Of a DNA stretch of 37,644 nucleotides, positions 1 to 9,574 are shown one piece after another. Source of the DNA: JBDSKH01 sp050245915 (GTDB taxonomy: Bacteria > Actinomycetota > Actinomycetes > Actinomycetales > Microbacteriaceae). Each line of letters starts with the position of its first letter. Position 1 is the first letter of the stretch. The position numbers and the translations under genes are program-made. The stretch covers positions 1-37,644 of the forward strand of contig JBFWWZ010000028.1 of NCBI GenBank assembly GCA_050245915.1, in the 5' to 3' direction. The notes beneath the pieces are model-generated. The model worked only from the letters and a program-made list of their open reading frames with translations, was not told the origin of the DNA and ran no database searches.

Positions 1-2
1 GC

Positions 3-446
3 TTCACCACCGAGACCCCTGCGGAGGAGGCGCCCCGCGCACCCCGTCAGGTGCTCAGCGTGCCCGGCTCGGCCGTCGGCCGCCGCAAGGAGGCGATCGC
101 CCGCGCGCGCATCACCCCCGGCACCGGCACCTTCACGGTGAACGGCCGCACGCTCGAGGAGTACTTCCCGAACAAGCTGCACCAGCAGCTGATCAACGAC
201 CCCTTCAAGGTGCTCGACCTGCTCGGCAGCTACGACGTGGTTGCGAAGATCACCGGTGGCGGCCCCTCCGGTCAGGCCGGCGCCCTGCGTCTCGCGATCG
301 CGCGTTCCCTGAACGAGATCGACCGCGAGAACAACCGCCCCGCCCTCAAGAAGGCCGGCTTCCTCACCCGTGACGCCCGCGTCATCGAGCGCAAGAAGGC
401 CGGTCTGAAGAAGGCGCGCAAGGCGTCGCAGTTCTCGAAGCGCTGA
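3..446 (+). CDS. rpsI: 30S ribosomal protein S9 (5' end outside window)
   Basis: This is the C-terminal 147 residues of ribosomal protein S9, a small-subunit protein whose C-terminal tail reaches the P-site tRNA. The visible chain has the family hallmarks: VGRRKEAIARAR, the TVNGR loop, GGGPSGQAGALRLAIARSL, and the end RKKAGLKKARKASQFSKR, whose last residues SKR are near-invariant. The reading frame is open to the window edge, so the start lies upstream (normally after rplM). The acidic, Ala/Pro-rich N-terminal stretch before the S9 core is common in actinobacterial S9. glmM starts 14 bases after the stop with no terminator between, so the two are probably cotranscribed. Confidence 0.97.
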   Translation, partial: FTTETPAEEAPRAPRQVLSVPGSAVGRRKEAIARARITPGTGTFTVNGRTLEEYFPNKLHQQLINDPFKVLDLLGSYDVVAKITGGGPSGQAGALRLAIARSLNEIDRENNRPALKKAGFLTRDARVIERKKAGLKKARKASQFSKR

Positions 447-460
447 TCCGACCGGGCATC

Positions 461-1825
461 ATGCCTCGTCTGTTCGGTACCGACGGTGTGCGTGGCCTCG
501 CCAACGGCGAGGTCATCACCGCCGACCTGGCGCTGCGTCTCGCGCAGGCTGCCGCCTACGTACTCACGAGCGGACGGCACGCGGAAGAGCTGCGTGCGGC
601 GGGCAAGCGCCCGACGGCGGTGCTCGCCCGCGACCCGCGGATCTCGGGGGAGTTCATCTCCGCCGCCGTCGCCGCCGGGCTCGCCAGTTCGGGGATCGAC
701 GTGCTGGATGCGGGCGTCATCCCGACTCCGGCGGCCGCGTACCTGGTCGGCGCCATCGACGCCGACTTCGGCGTGATGGTCTCGGCCTCGCACAACCCGG
801 CGCCCGACAACGGCATCAAGTTCTTCGCCATCGGCGGCACGAAACTGCCGGACGAGGTGGAGGACCGCATCGAGGCGGCGATGTCGTCCCAGAAGCTGAC
901 CCCGACGGGCGGCGATGTGGGGCGCATCCGCCGGTTCTCCGACGCGGAGGACCGCTACGTCATCCACCTGCTGGGCGCGCTCGACGTGCGGCTCGACGGC
1001 CTCCACGTCGTCATCGACGCGGCACACGGGGCCGCCGCTGCGGTGTCGCCGCAGGCGTTCACCGACGCCGGAGCACGGGTGACGGTGATCGGCGCCGACC
1101 CGAACGGCGTGAACATCAACGACGGTGTCGGCTCCACGCATCTCGAGCCGCTGCGCGCGGCGGTGCTCGAGCACGGCGCCGACCTCGGCATCGCCCACGA
1201 CGGCGACGCCGACCGGTGCCTGGCCATCGACGCGAACGGCGAGGTCGTCGACGGCGACCGCATGATGGCGATCCTCGCGGTCTCCCTCCGCGATCGGGGG
1301 ATGCTGAAAGACGACACCCTGGTCGCCACCGTCATGAGCAACCTGGGCTTGCGCGTCGCGATGGCGGAGCAGGGCATCTCGATGATCGAGACGGCGGTCG
1401 GCGACCGCTACGTGCTCGAAGCGCTCACCGAGAAGGGCCTGTCTCTCGGCGGCGAGCAGTCGGGTCACATCATCTTCACGTCGCACGCGACGACCGGAGA
1501 CGGCATCCTGACCGGTCTGATGCTCGCGGCGGAGATGGCCCGCACCGGTAAGACGCTCGCGGAGCTGGCGTCGGTGATGACGGTCTACCCGCAGGTGCTG
1601 GTCAACGTGCGCGGTGTCGACCACCACGGCCTCGCCTCCGACGAGCAGATCGCCGCCGCCGTCACCGATGCGGAGCACCGCCTCGGCAGCGCCGGCCGGG
1701 TGCTGCTGCGTCCGTCGGGCACCGAACCGCTGGTGCGCGTGATGGTCGAGGCCGAGGACGCCGCCATCGCCGAGGAGGTCAGCGAGGCGCTGGCCGCCAT
1801 CGTGCGGGAGCGCCTTTCCCACTAG
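461..1825 (+). CDS. glmM: Phosphoglucosamine mutase
   Basis: GlmM (454 aa, normal length) converts glucosamine-6-phosphate to glucosamine-1-phosphate on the route to UDP-GlcNAc and peptidoglycan in the cytoplasm. The phosphohexomutase signatures are all present: N-terminal FGTDGVRG, the phosphoserine loop SASHNP at residues 108-113 (Ser110 is the expected phosphorylated residue), the Mg-binding DGDADR at 247-252, the sugar-binding GGEQSGH, and the phosphate-binding RPSGTEP at 417-423. The ATG lies 14 bases after rpsI and matches the family N-terminus. With glmS at 4365 the window holds two consecutive steps of the same pathway, although in separate transcription units. Confidence 0.97.
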   Translation: MPRLFGTDGVRGLANGEVITADLALRLAQAAAYVLTSGRHAEELRAAGKRPTAVLARDPRISGEFISAAVAAGLASSGIDVLDAGVIPTPAAAYLVGAIDADFGVMVSASHNPAPDNGIKFFAIGGTKLPDEVEDRIEAAMSSQKLTPTGGDVGRIRRFSDAEDRYVIHLLGALDVRLDGLHVVIDAAHGAAAAVSPQAFTDAGARVTVIGADPNGVNINDGVGSTHLEPLRAAVLEHGADLGIAHDGDADRCLAIDANGEVVDGDRMMAILAVSLRDRGMLKDDTLVATVMSNLGLRVAMAEQGISMIETAVGDRYVLEALTEKGLSLGGEQSGHIIFTSHATTGDGILTGLMLAAEMARTGKTLAELASVMTVYPQVLVNVRGVDHHGLASDEQIAAAVTDAEHRLGSAGRVLLRPSGTEPLVRVMVEAEDAAIAEEVSEALAAIVRERLSH

Positions 1826-1838
1826 GGCTCCACGCCGC

Positions 1839-1844
1839 TAGCCT
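1839..1844 (+). promoter_or_regulatory. Leaderless-type -10 box for the 1852 gene
   Basis: TAGCCT fits the actinobacterial -10 pattern TAnnnT and is followed by 7 bases and then the ATG at 1852. That spacing places the transcription start on or next to the A of the start codon. There is no Shine-Dalgarno sequence and no clear -35. Confidence 0.5.
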
Positions 1845-1851
1845 GGGCCGC

Positions 1852-2286
1852 ATGAGGCGCAGGCTCGCGATCGCGTCCGTGGTCGCGCTGGCCGTGGCCG
1901 CGTTCGGACTCGGTGTCCTGCTGTTCATCGGTGGTCCCGCGATGTCTCCCCTGGCGTGGACCGTGGCGTTCGCCGTCGCACTGCTCGCCCTCATCGGCGG
2001 GGTGATCACCGGCGTGTTCGGCATCATCCTGCCGGTCTTCGGGCGCGTCCCGCGGGCGTCCGAGGTGGCGGAGGCCGCGGCTGCCGGGCGTGAAGGACTC
2101 GCGCGCGTGCTCAGTGCCACCCCGACCGGCGCTCGGATCAACGGCGCGTACGTCTACGACGCCGACCTGGTGGTGAATCAGACGCGGGTGCGCGATGACG
2201 CCCCCACCGTCGCGGTCACGACCGGGCCGGCGCGGGTGGCGCAGGAGGCCCTGGTGCCGCAGGACGCTCCGCCGTGGGTCTCGTGA
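1852..2286 (+). CDS. Small membrane protein, unknown function
   Basis: A 144-residue protein I do not recognise. Two hydrophobic segments lie near residues 5-28 and 34-65, the second ending IIGVF-like and leading into a basic RVPRA stretch; the remainder (about 70-144) is polar and probably cytoplasmic, with an ARINGAYVYDADLVVNQTRV region. It starts with a leaderless-type promoter and overlaps the next gene by 4 bases (GTGA), so the two products are probably made together. It shares a 23-base identical stretch (encoding IGGVITG) with that neighbour. Function unknown; a role at the envelope is only an inference from the membrane segments. Confidence 0.8.
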   Translation: MRRRLAIASVVALAVAAFGLGVLLFIGGPAMSPLAWTVAFAVALLALIGGVITGVFGIILPVFGRVPRASEVAEAAAAGREGLARVLSATPTGARINGAYVYDADLVVNQTRVRDDAPTVAVTTGPARVAQEALVPQDAPPWVS

Positions 2287-3200
2287 GGATCCTGTTCGGC
2301 AAGGTCATGCAGCTCGTCTTCGGCGGGCTGATCGGATGCGTCATCGGCGGGGTGATCACCGGCAACGAGAACTACTGGATCGCACTCGTGGTGGCGCTGC
2401 CGGTGCTGCTGACCGTGGGCGGCATCCTGGGTTCGCGCGGGGTGCGTCAGTCGAAGGCCGCCGGTGTGACGCCGTTGCGCCCCGGCATCATCTCGACCAT
2501 TCCCGGCATGCGCCCGACGCCGCTGCGCCAGGAGGCGGTGCTCAACCCGGTGTCGACGGTCGAGCCCTCGGCGGGCGTGGTGCTCAACGGCGAGGTCGTC
2601 GACGCGCCGAAGCCGGAGCGCCTGCCGCTCTGGTGGCGCGTGCTGTCGATCCTGACCATGGTCGTCGGCGCCGCCCTCGTGCTGGTGCCGTCGCATCAGA
2701 CGATCGGGTGGTTCGTCTCCGACGTCGGTCAGGGCCGCCCGTTCGATGGACGCGACATGATCACCGGACTGCACCAGCAGGACGCCTTCGACCAGCTCGC
2801 CGGTGTGATGGGTGGCACCGAGGTGATCAGCATCAGCTTCTTCTCCGACAGCCTGGAGGTCTCGGCGCCGAGCGCGCCGGGAGCGCGCACCATCGACCGC
2901 TACCGGTGGCAGGCGGGTGTCGCATCGAACGTGGGACCCGACTTCTCGCAACCGAGCGATGTCGATGCGGAGATGTTCGACGCCGGCACCATCGACCTCT
3001 CGATGGTCGCGGTGCTCGTGCGGCAGTCGCTCGACGACGCCGACCTCGAGGGTGTCGAGTCGGTCTACCCGTCGATCCGGCGGTCGGCCGGCGAGGAGCC
3101 GATCATCAGCATCCCGATCAGCGGGGCGTACTTCTCCGCCTACTACTCCTACTCGGTGACGGGGGAGCTCATCCAGCGCACGGGCACCGCGTTCGAGTAG
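2283..3200 (+). CDS. Membrane protein with extracytoplasmic domain, unknown function
   Basis: I chose the GTG at 2283, which overlaps the previous stop (GTGA), giving 305 residues; a GTG at 2274 would add three. Two hydrophobic segments occupy about residues 10-50, a third lies near residue 122-142 (SILTMVVGAALVLV), and a long polar C-terminal domain follows (about 145-305) that probably faces outside. The C-terminal part contains ISISFFSDSLEVSAP and repeated short beta-like stretches. No family is recognised. It follows the 1852 gene as a two-gene unit and ends before a large inverted repeat at 3304-3343. Confidence 0.8.
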   Translation: MRILFGKVMQLVFGGLIGCVIGGVITGNENYWIALVVALPVLLTVGGILGSRGVRQSKAAGVTPLRPGIISTIPGMRPTPLRQEAVLNPVSTVEPSAGVVLNGEVVDAPKPERLPLWWRVLSILTMVVGAALVLVPSHQTIGWFVSDVGQGRPFDGRDMITGLHQQDAFDQLAGVMGGTEVISISFFSDSLEVSAPSAPGARTIDRYRWQAGVASNVGPDFSQPSDVDAEMFDAGTIDLSMVAVLVRQSLDDADLEGVESVYPSIRRSAGEEPIISIPISGAYFSAYYSYSVTGELIQRTGTAFE

Positions 3201-3303
3201 ACAGGGTGGATGCCGTTGGAGGGATGCCAAGTACCAAAAGAAGACGCCGCGTGAGATCTGCGTCGCCTGCCGCGCGCTCGAGGGGGTGATGTCGCGTCCC
3301 CGA

Positions 3304-3343
3304 TCGGGTGAATTCCGCCTCACGTGAGGCGCAGCTCACCCGA
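3304..3343. repeat. Nested 40-bp inverted repeat between convergent genes
   Basis: An outer pair of 8-base arms (TCGGGTGA at 3304-3311 and TCACCCGA at 3336-3343) encloses a perfect 16-base palindrome, CGCCTCACGTGAGGCG (3316-3331). It sits in the 198-base gap between the convergent 2283 gene and coaA. It lacks a T-tract, so it may be a bidirectional factor-independent terminator typical of GC-rich genomes, or a protein-binding dyad. The rest of the gap shows nothing I can identify. Confidence 0.5.
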
Positions 3344-3398
3344 ATGCGGAGCAGACGTCTCCCCGTGCTCGCCGACGGAATCGCACGGATTCGGAGGG

Positions 3399-4322
3399 CT
3401 AGACCTTCCGCAGCAGCACGGAGGCGACCCCGTGGTGCGAGGCCTTGCGCAGCACCAGGTCGGCGCGGGCGCGGGTGGGCAGCACGTTCTGCTCCAGGTT
3501 GGGGCCGTTGATCTCGTCCCAGATCTGGCGGGCGCGGGCGATCGCCTCGGGCTCCGTCAGGTCGGCGTAGCGGTGGAAGTACGAGTCAGGGTCGGTGAAC
3601 GCCGACCGCTGCAGCCGCAGGAACCGCTCCACGTACCACCGCTCGATGTCGCTGGACCTGGCATCGACGTAGATGGAGAAGTCGAACAGGTCGCTCACCG
3701 CGAGCGCCGCCGTGGTGGGTGGCTGCAGCACGTTGAGCCCCTCGACGATGAGCACGTCCGGGCGGCGGACCACGATCTGCTCGCCCGGCACGATGTCGTA
3801 GGTCAGGTGCGAGTACACGGGCGCGCGCACCTCGGCAGCTCCGCTCTTCACCTGCGACACGAACCGGGTGAGCGCGCGCCGGTCGTACGACTCCGGGAAC
3901 CCTTTCCGCTGCATCAGCCCGCGGCGCTCCAGCTCGGCGTTGGGCCACAGGAACCCGTCCGTCGTGACGAGCTCGACGTGCGGGGTGTCCTCCCAGCGCG
4001 CCAGCAGCTCGGTGAGCAGGCGGGCGATCGTCGACTTGCCCACGGCGACCGACCCGGCGATGCCGATCACGAACGGGGTGGGCTGAGGCGTGCGGCGCAG
4101 GAAGGCGTCCGTGGCATCCCGAGTCGCCCGGGCGCCGGCCACGTACAGGTTCAGCAGACGCGAGAGCGGCAGGTACACCTCGGCGACCTCGGTCAGGTCG
4201 AGGGCGTCGCCCAGACCGCGCAGGCGCTGGATGTCGGCCTCGTCCAGCGCGACCGGCATGCGGGGGGCGAGCTCCGCCCAGTCGCCGCGGTCGATCTCGA
4301 CGAACGGGGTGGGGTCGGACAC
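3399..4322 (-). CDS. coaA: Pantothenate kinase (type I)
   Basis: CoaA phosphorylates pantothenate with ATP, the first and usually rate-limiting step of coenzyme A synthesis. The 307-residue chain has the type I kinase features: P-loop GSVAVGKS at residues 90-97, the TTDGFLWPN segment, KGFPESYD, the VYSHLTYDIVPGE stretch and VLIVEGLNVLQ. Length is normal for the family (about 310). The GTG at 4322 is preceded by GGGAGG at a suitable distance, and longer readings upstream run into antisense of glmS. It is divergent from glmS, and their -10 elements overlap. Confidence 0.95.
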   Translation of the reverse strand: MSDPTPFVEIDRGDWAELAPRMPVALDEADIQRLRGLGDALDLTEVAEVYLPLSRLLNLYVAGARATRDATDAFLRRTPQPTPFVIGIAGSVAVGKSTIARLLTELLARWEDTPHVELVTTDGFLWPNAELERRGLMQRKGFPESYDRRALTRFVSQVKSGAAEVRAPVYSHLTYDIVPGEQIVVRRPDVLIVEGLNVLQPPTTAALAVSDLFDFSIYVDARSSDIERWYVERFLRLQRSAFTDPDSYFHRYADLTEPEAIARARQIWDEINGPNLEQNVLPTRARADLVLRKASHHGVASVLLRKV

Positions 4323-4347
4323 CTGGCAAGCCTCCCACAGCCGCCCC

Positions 4348-4353
4348 AGCCTA
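4348..4353 (-). promoter_or_regulatory. -10 box for coaA
   Basis: On the minus strand this reads TAGGCT, which would start transcription about 19 bases before the coaA GTG, leaving room for its GGGAGG ribosome-binding site. It overlaps the plus-strand -10 box of glmS by two bases. Confidence 0.45.
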
Positions 4354-4357
4354 GAAT
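4352..4357 (+). promoter_or_regulatory. Leaderless-type -10 box for glmS
   Basis: TAGAAT, then 7 bases, then the glmS ATG at 4365. There is no Shine-Dalgarno sequence before this ATG, consistent with a leaderless mRNA. Confidence 0.55.
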
Positions 4358-4364
4358 CGACCCC

Positions 4365-6215
<1,851 letters not shown>

Positions 6216-6572
6216 GTGAGCATCGCCGGGATCGGCGTCGACGTGGTCGACCTGAAGAGGTTCGAGCATGCCCTCGTCCGAACCCCGGCCCTGAAGGAAC
6301 GTCTGTTCGCCGTGAGCGAACGTGACCTGCCGCTCCGCTCGCTCGCCGGACGGTTCGCGGCGAAAGAGGCGCTGATCAAATCGCTGGGCGACTCGTCCGG
6401 CGTGCAGTGGCACGACATGGTCATCGTCACCAACGAGCTCGGCAATCCCTCGTTCGAGCTCTCCGGCGGCACCGCCGAGATCGTCGCCCGGCTCGGCATC
6501 ACCGACATCCACCTGTCGATGTCGCACGACGCGGGCATCGCGGTGGCCCAGGTCGTGACGGAGCGCGCGTGA
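6216..6572 (+). CDS. acpS: Holo-[acyl-carrier-protein] synthase
   Basis: AcpS transfers 4'-phosphopantetheine from CoA to a serine of acyl carrier protein. The 118-residue chain has the two signature motifs, GIGVDVVDLKR with the Mg ligand Asp9, and FAAKEALIKSLG with Glu51; the C-terminal half HLSMSHDAGIAVAQVV is typical. The GTG start directly follows the glmS stop (TAAGTG) and the stop overlaps the alr GTG by 4 bases. Its presence near coaA links CoA supply and use only by neighbourhood; the genes are on opposite strands. Confidence 0.95.
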   Translation: MSIAGIGVDVVDLKRFEHALVRTPALKERLFAVSERDLPLRSLAGRFAAKEALIKSLGDSSGVQWHDMVIVTNELGNPSFELSGGTAEIVARLGITDIHLSMSHDAGIAVAQVVTERA

Positions 6573-7645
6573 CCCTCCGCGAGGCGCGCATCGATCTCGG
6601 CGCCGTCCGGTCCAATGTGGCGACGCTCGCCGCCCTCGTCGCGCCCGCCCAGACGATGGCCGTCGTGAAGGCGAACGCGTACGGGCACGGCGCGGTCGAG
6701 GTCGCCCGCGCTGCCCAGGATGCCGGGGCCGCCTGGCTGGGCGTCGCCGACCTGGATGAGGCGCTCGCGTTGCGTTCCGCCGGCATCACGGCTCCGATGC
6801 TGGCGTGGCTGCACGGCGCCGACACCGCGTTCGCCCCCGCCGCCGCGGCGGGGATCGATCTGGGCGTCAGCACCCTCGACCAGCTAGAGCGCGCTGCTGC
6901 GGCCGGAGCGACGGTGCAGCTGAAGCTCAATACCGGCCTCAGCCGCAACGGGTTCCAGCCCGCGGACGCGCCGGCCGCCTTCGCCCGCGCGGTCGAACTG
7001 GGCGTCCACGTGCGCGGCATCTTCTCCCACCTGTCGAACACGTCCCGCACCGACGACGACCTGCAGCTGACGGTCTTCACCGATCTGCTCGAGGCGGCCG
7101 CCGACGCCGGACTCGAGCCGGAGCTGCGTCACCTCGCCGCGACCGAGGCGGCGATCGGCCGGCCCGAGCTGCGCTTCGACCTGGTCCGCGCGGGGATCGG
7201 GGTCTACGGGCTCCCCGCCGCCGAGGGGATCGACGCGGCCGCTCTGGGCCTCCGCCCCGTGATGACCCTCGCCGGCACGGTCGCCGCGGCCCGCCGGGTG
7301 CCGGCGGGAGCCGGGGTGAGCTACGGGTTCACCCACCGCACCTCGAAGCCCACGACGCTGGCGCTGGTGCCCCTCGGCTATGCCGACGGCGTCCCGCGCG
7401 CGGCGTCCGGCCGTGCCCAGGTCATGATCGGCGGCCGCCGCTTCCCCGTGGTGGGCCGCATCGCGATGGATCAGTTCGTGGTCGACGTCGGGGATGCGCG
7501 GGTCGCCGTCGGCGACGAGGTGATCCTGTGGGGCGATGGCGCGACGGGGGCGCCGACCGCCGAGGAGTGGGCGGCGTGGGCGGACACCATCAACTACGAG
7601 ATCGTGACGCGTGTCGGCGGACGGGTGCCCCGTGTCGCTGTTTAG
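6569..7645 (+). CDS. alr: Alanine racemase
   Basis: Alr is a PLP enzyme that interconverts L- and D-alanine for peptidoglycan. The 358-residue protein has the PLP-lysine motif VVKANAYGHG (Lys34), the GLSRNGF segment, the GVSYGFTH motif holding the second catalytic Tyr, and the C-terminal beta-barrel with GRIAMDQFVVDV. The GTG overlaps the acpS stop (GTGA); an upstream in-frame reading to 6407 lies inside acpS and is not needed. It overlaps the following unknown gene by 14 bases. Together with glmS, the operon concentrates cell-wall precursor enzymes. Confidence 0.96.
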   Translation: MTLREARIDLGAVRSNVATLAALVAPAQTMAVVKANAYGHGAVEVARAAQDAGAAWLGVADLDEALALRSAGITAPMLAWLHGADTAFAPAAAAGIDLGVSTLDQLERAAAAGATVQLKLNTGLSRNGFQPADAPAAFARAVELGVHVRGIFSHLSNTSRTDDDLQLTVFTDLLEAAADAGLEPELRHLAATEAAIGRPELRFDLVRAGIGVYGLPAAEGIDAAALGLRPVMTLAGTVAAARRVPAGAGVSYGFTHRTSKPTTLALVPLGYADGVPRAASGRAQVMIGGRRFPVVGRIAMDQFVVDVGDARVAVGDEVILWGDGATGAPTAEEWAAWADTINYEIVTRVGGRVPRVAV

Positions 7646-8072
7646 GCGGCGCACGCCCGAGGAGCGCGCCGAACTCGAGCGCCGGCGCTTCATCGCCGCG
7701 ACGACCCGTCGGCTCGAGCTGCCGGTCCCGCACGACCAGGCGCTCGCACTCCTCAAGGAGGCGGTGAAGCGCCGCGAGCCGTCGATGAAGCTGCAGCGGT
7801 ACACGCGCGAGAACGCCGTCGTCACCGTGGCGGGCGGCGGGATGGGGATCCCGGGTCTCAGCGGCAACCTGTCGGCGGCGAGCACCCTGATCGGCGGCGG
7901 GATGGGCGTGCCGCTCACGTGGGTGCCGTTCGGGGAGGGGACGCAGTACGTCGCGTCGGCGAAGTCGATGGGCGAGATGTACCTGCTGCGGTCGGAGATC
8001 CAGGCGTTGTGGCGCGCGCTGATCGACGCGTGGGATGCGCGGGAGCGCTGGGAAGCGCAGAAGCAGCGGTGA
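7632..8072 (+). CDS. Conserved protein of unknown function between alr and tsaE
   Basis: A 146-residue protein with no recognised domain. The N-terminal third is charged and arginine-rich (TPEERAELERRRF), suggesting helix; the middle is glycine-rich with two similar GGGMG(I/V)P segments separated by about 20 residues; the C-terminal end (SEIQALWRALIDAWDARERWEAQKQR) looks like an amphipathic helix. No signal peptide or membrane segment. I use the GTG at 7632, which overlaps alr by 14 bases; an in-frame ATG-like start at 7611 would add seven residues. Its stop overlaps the tsaE GTG (GTGA), so it is translated with the t6A genes. Confidence 0.75.
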   Translation: MSLFRRRTPEERAELERRRFIAATTRRLELPVPHDQALALLKEAVKRREPSMKLQRYTRENAVVTVAGGGMGIPGLSGNLSAASTLIGGGMGVPLTWVPFGEGTQYVASAKSMGEMYLLRSEIQALWRALIDAWDARERWEAQKQR

Positions 8073-8539
8073 TCGAGCTCGTCATCCCGGATGCGGACGC
8101 GATGGAGGCGCTGGGCGCGCGCCTCGCGGCCCTGCTGCGCGCCGGCGATCTGGTGCAGCTCGACGGCGAGCTGGGGGCGGGCAAGACGACGCTGACCCGC
8201 GGCCTCGGTGTCGCCCTGGGCGCGCGGGAGGCGATCACCAGCCCGACGTTCGTCCTGGCGCGGGAGCATCCGACGACCGCGGGACCGCCGCTCGTGCATG
8301 TGGACGCGTACCGGCTCGCAACGGCGGCGGAGCTCGACGACCTCGACCTCGACTGGGAGCATGCCATCGTCGTCGTCGAGTGGGGCGCGGGGAAGCTCGC
8401 CGATGCCGGCGACCGGCTCGAGATCGCGATCGAGCGTCCGGCGGGCGGTGACCCGCTCGCCGAGGCAGCGCCGCGCATCGTGCGCATCACCCCGGTCGGC
8501 GAGCGATGGGCCGGTGTCGAGGGCGTCCTAGGCTCGTAG
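8069..8539 (+). CDS. tsaE: tRNA N6-adenosine threonylcarbamoyltransferase complex ATPase TsaE
   Basis: TsaE is the small P-loop ATPase that assists TsaB-TsaD in transferring threonylcarbamoyl to A37 of ANN-decoding tRNAs. The 156-residue chain has Walker A GELGAGKTT at 33-41, then the switch-like ITSPTFVLAREH, HVDAYRL, and VVVEWGAGKL motifs, all standard for the family. The GTG at 8069 overlaps the previous stop; a longer reading to 7919 lies inside the preceding gene. tsaB begins one base after its stop. tsaE, tsaB and tsaD are all here; the fourth enzyme, TsaC, is not in the window. Confidence 0.95.
   Translation: MIELVIPDADAMEALGARLAALLRAGDLVQLDGELGAGKTTLTRGLGVALGAREAITSPTFVLAREHPTTAGPPLVHVDAYRLATAAELDDLDLDWEHAIVVVEWGAGKLADAGDRLEIAIERPAGGDPLAEAAPRIVRITPVGERWAGVEGVLGS
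8529..8534 (+). promoter_or_regulatory. Possible internal leaderless-type -10 box for tsaB
   Basis: TAGGCT overlaps the last codons of tsaE and is followed by 6 bases and the tsaB ATG at 8541. If used, it would make a leaderless tsaB-rimI-tsaD mRNA inside the longer operon. Confidence 0.4.
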
Positions 8540-8540
8540 G

Positions 8541-9104
8541 ATGCTGCTCGCCATCGACACCTCCGCAGGCACCAGCGTCGCCCTCGTCGACGCCGGGCGC
8601 GTGCTCGCGCAGGCGGACGAGCCCGACACCCGCGGGCACGCCGAGGCGATCGGCCGGCTGCTCGAACGGGTGCTGCAGGATGCCGGGGCGGCACCGCGGG
8701 ACGTCACGGCGGTGGTCTCCGGCATGGGCCCCGGTCCGTTCACGGGCCTGCGGGTGGGGATCGCGGCCGCGCGTGCCTTCGCCGCCGGCCGCGGCATCCC
8801 GGTGCACCCGGTCGCCTCGCACGACGCCGTCGCCTACGGCACCACGGGCGAGCTTCGCGTCATCACCGACGCACGACGGCGCGAGATCGCGTGGACCCGC
8901 TACCTCGACGGGGAACCGGTCGACGGTCCCCACCTGGCGCCCGCCGACGGCACCCCCGTGGTCGCCCGGATCAGCGCCGCGAACCTCGCGCTCCGTGCCG
9001 CGCAACTCCTCGCCCGCGGCGATGACACCGGACCCGCGCAGCCGCTGTACCTGCGCGCCCCCGACATCACCCCCAGCGCCGGCCCGAAGCGGGTGACCGG
9101 ATGA
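8541..9104 (+). CDS. tsaB: tRNA threonylcarbamoyladenosine biosynthesis protein TsaB
   Basis: TsaB is the ASKHA-fold partner that dimerises with TsaD in t6A synthesis. The 187-residue chain starts with the characteristic MLLAIDTSAGTSVALVD and has SGMGPGPFTGLRVGIAAARAFA. It is short compared with the roughly 230 residues of enterobacterial TsaB; the loss is in the C-terminal half, as in many actinobacterial versions. The stop overlaps the rimI ATG (ATGA). An internal promoter may lie just upstream. Confidence 0.95.
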   Translation: MLLAIDTSAGTSVALVDAGRVLAQADEPDTRGHAEAIGRLLERVLQDAGAAPRDVTAVVSGMGPGPFTGLRVGIAAARAFAAGRGIPVHPVASHDAVAYGTTGELRVITDARRREIAWTRYLDGEPVDGPHLAPADGTPVVARISAANLALRAAQLLARGDDTGPAQPLYLRAPDITPSAGPKRVTG

Positions 9105-9574
9105 CCTGGCACCTGCGGAGCGCGACCCCCGCCGACCTCGACCCGATCATGGCGCTCGAAGACGTCATCTACCCCGACGACGCCTGGTCGCCGCTCAACA
9201 TGGCCGCCGAGCTGCAGAACCCGCACGGCTACTACCTGGTCGCGGTCGACGCGGACGACATCATCGTCGCCTACGCCGGGCTGCTGGCTCCGATCGGGAC
9301 AGGGCAGGGCGACATCCAGACCGTCACCGTCTCCCCGGAGGCACGGCGACAGGGGCTCGGCCGCACCCTCCTGCTGCAGCTGCTCAACGAGGCACGGCGA
9401 CGGGGGGTCGAGGAGGTGTTCCTCGAGGTGCGGGTCGACAACGAGCCCGCACAGACGCTGTACCGCGAACTCGGGTTCGAGGTGATCAGCGTCCGCAGGG
9501 GCTACTACAAGGGCGGAATCGACGCCCTCACGATGAAGCTGGTCGTCCCGGCGGCACGGACCGGTCTCGCGTGA
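9101..9574 (+). CDS. rimI: Ribosomal-protein-S18-alanine N-acetyltransferase
   Basis: A 157-residue GNAT acetyltransferase. The acetyl-CoA motif A is seen as EARRQGLGRTLL (about 80-91), followed by FLEVRVDNEPAQTLYRELGFE, the RimI-type motif B, and the ending RGYYKGGIDALTMKL. RimI acetylates the N-terminal alanine of S18. Position between tsaB and tsaD with 4-base overlaps on both sides (ATGA, GTGA) is the classical arrangement and supports the assignment over a generic GNAT; broader N-terminal acetyltransferase activity is known for actinobacterial RimI. Confidence 0.92.
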   Translation: MTWHLRSATPADLDPIMALEDVIYPDDAWSPLNMAAELQNPHGYYLVAVDADDIIVAYAGLLAPIGTGQGDIQTVTVSPEARRQGLGRTLLLQLLNEARRRGVEEVFLEVRVDNEPAQTLYRELGFEVISVRRGYYKGGIDALTMKLVVPAARTGLA

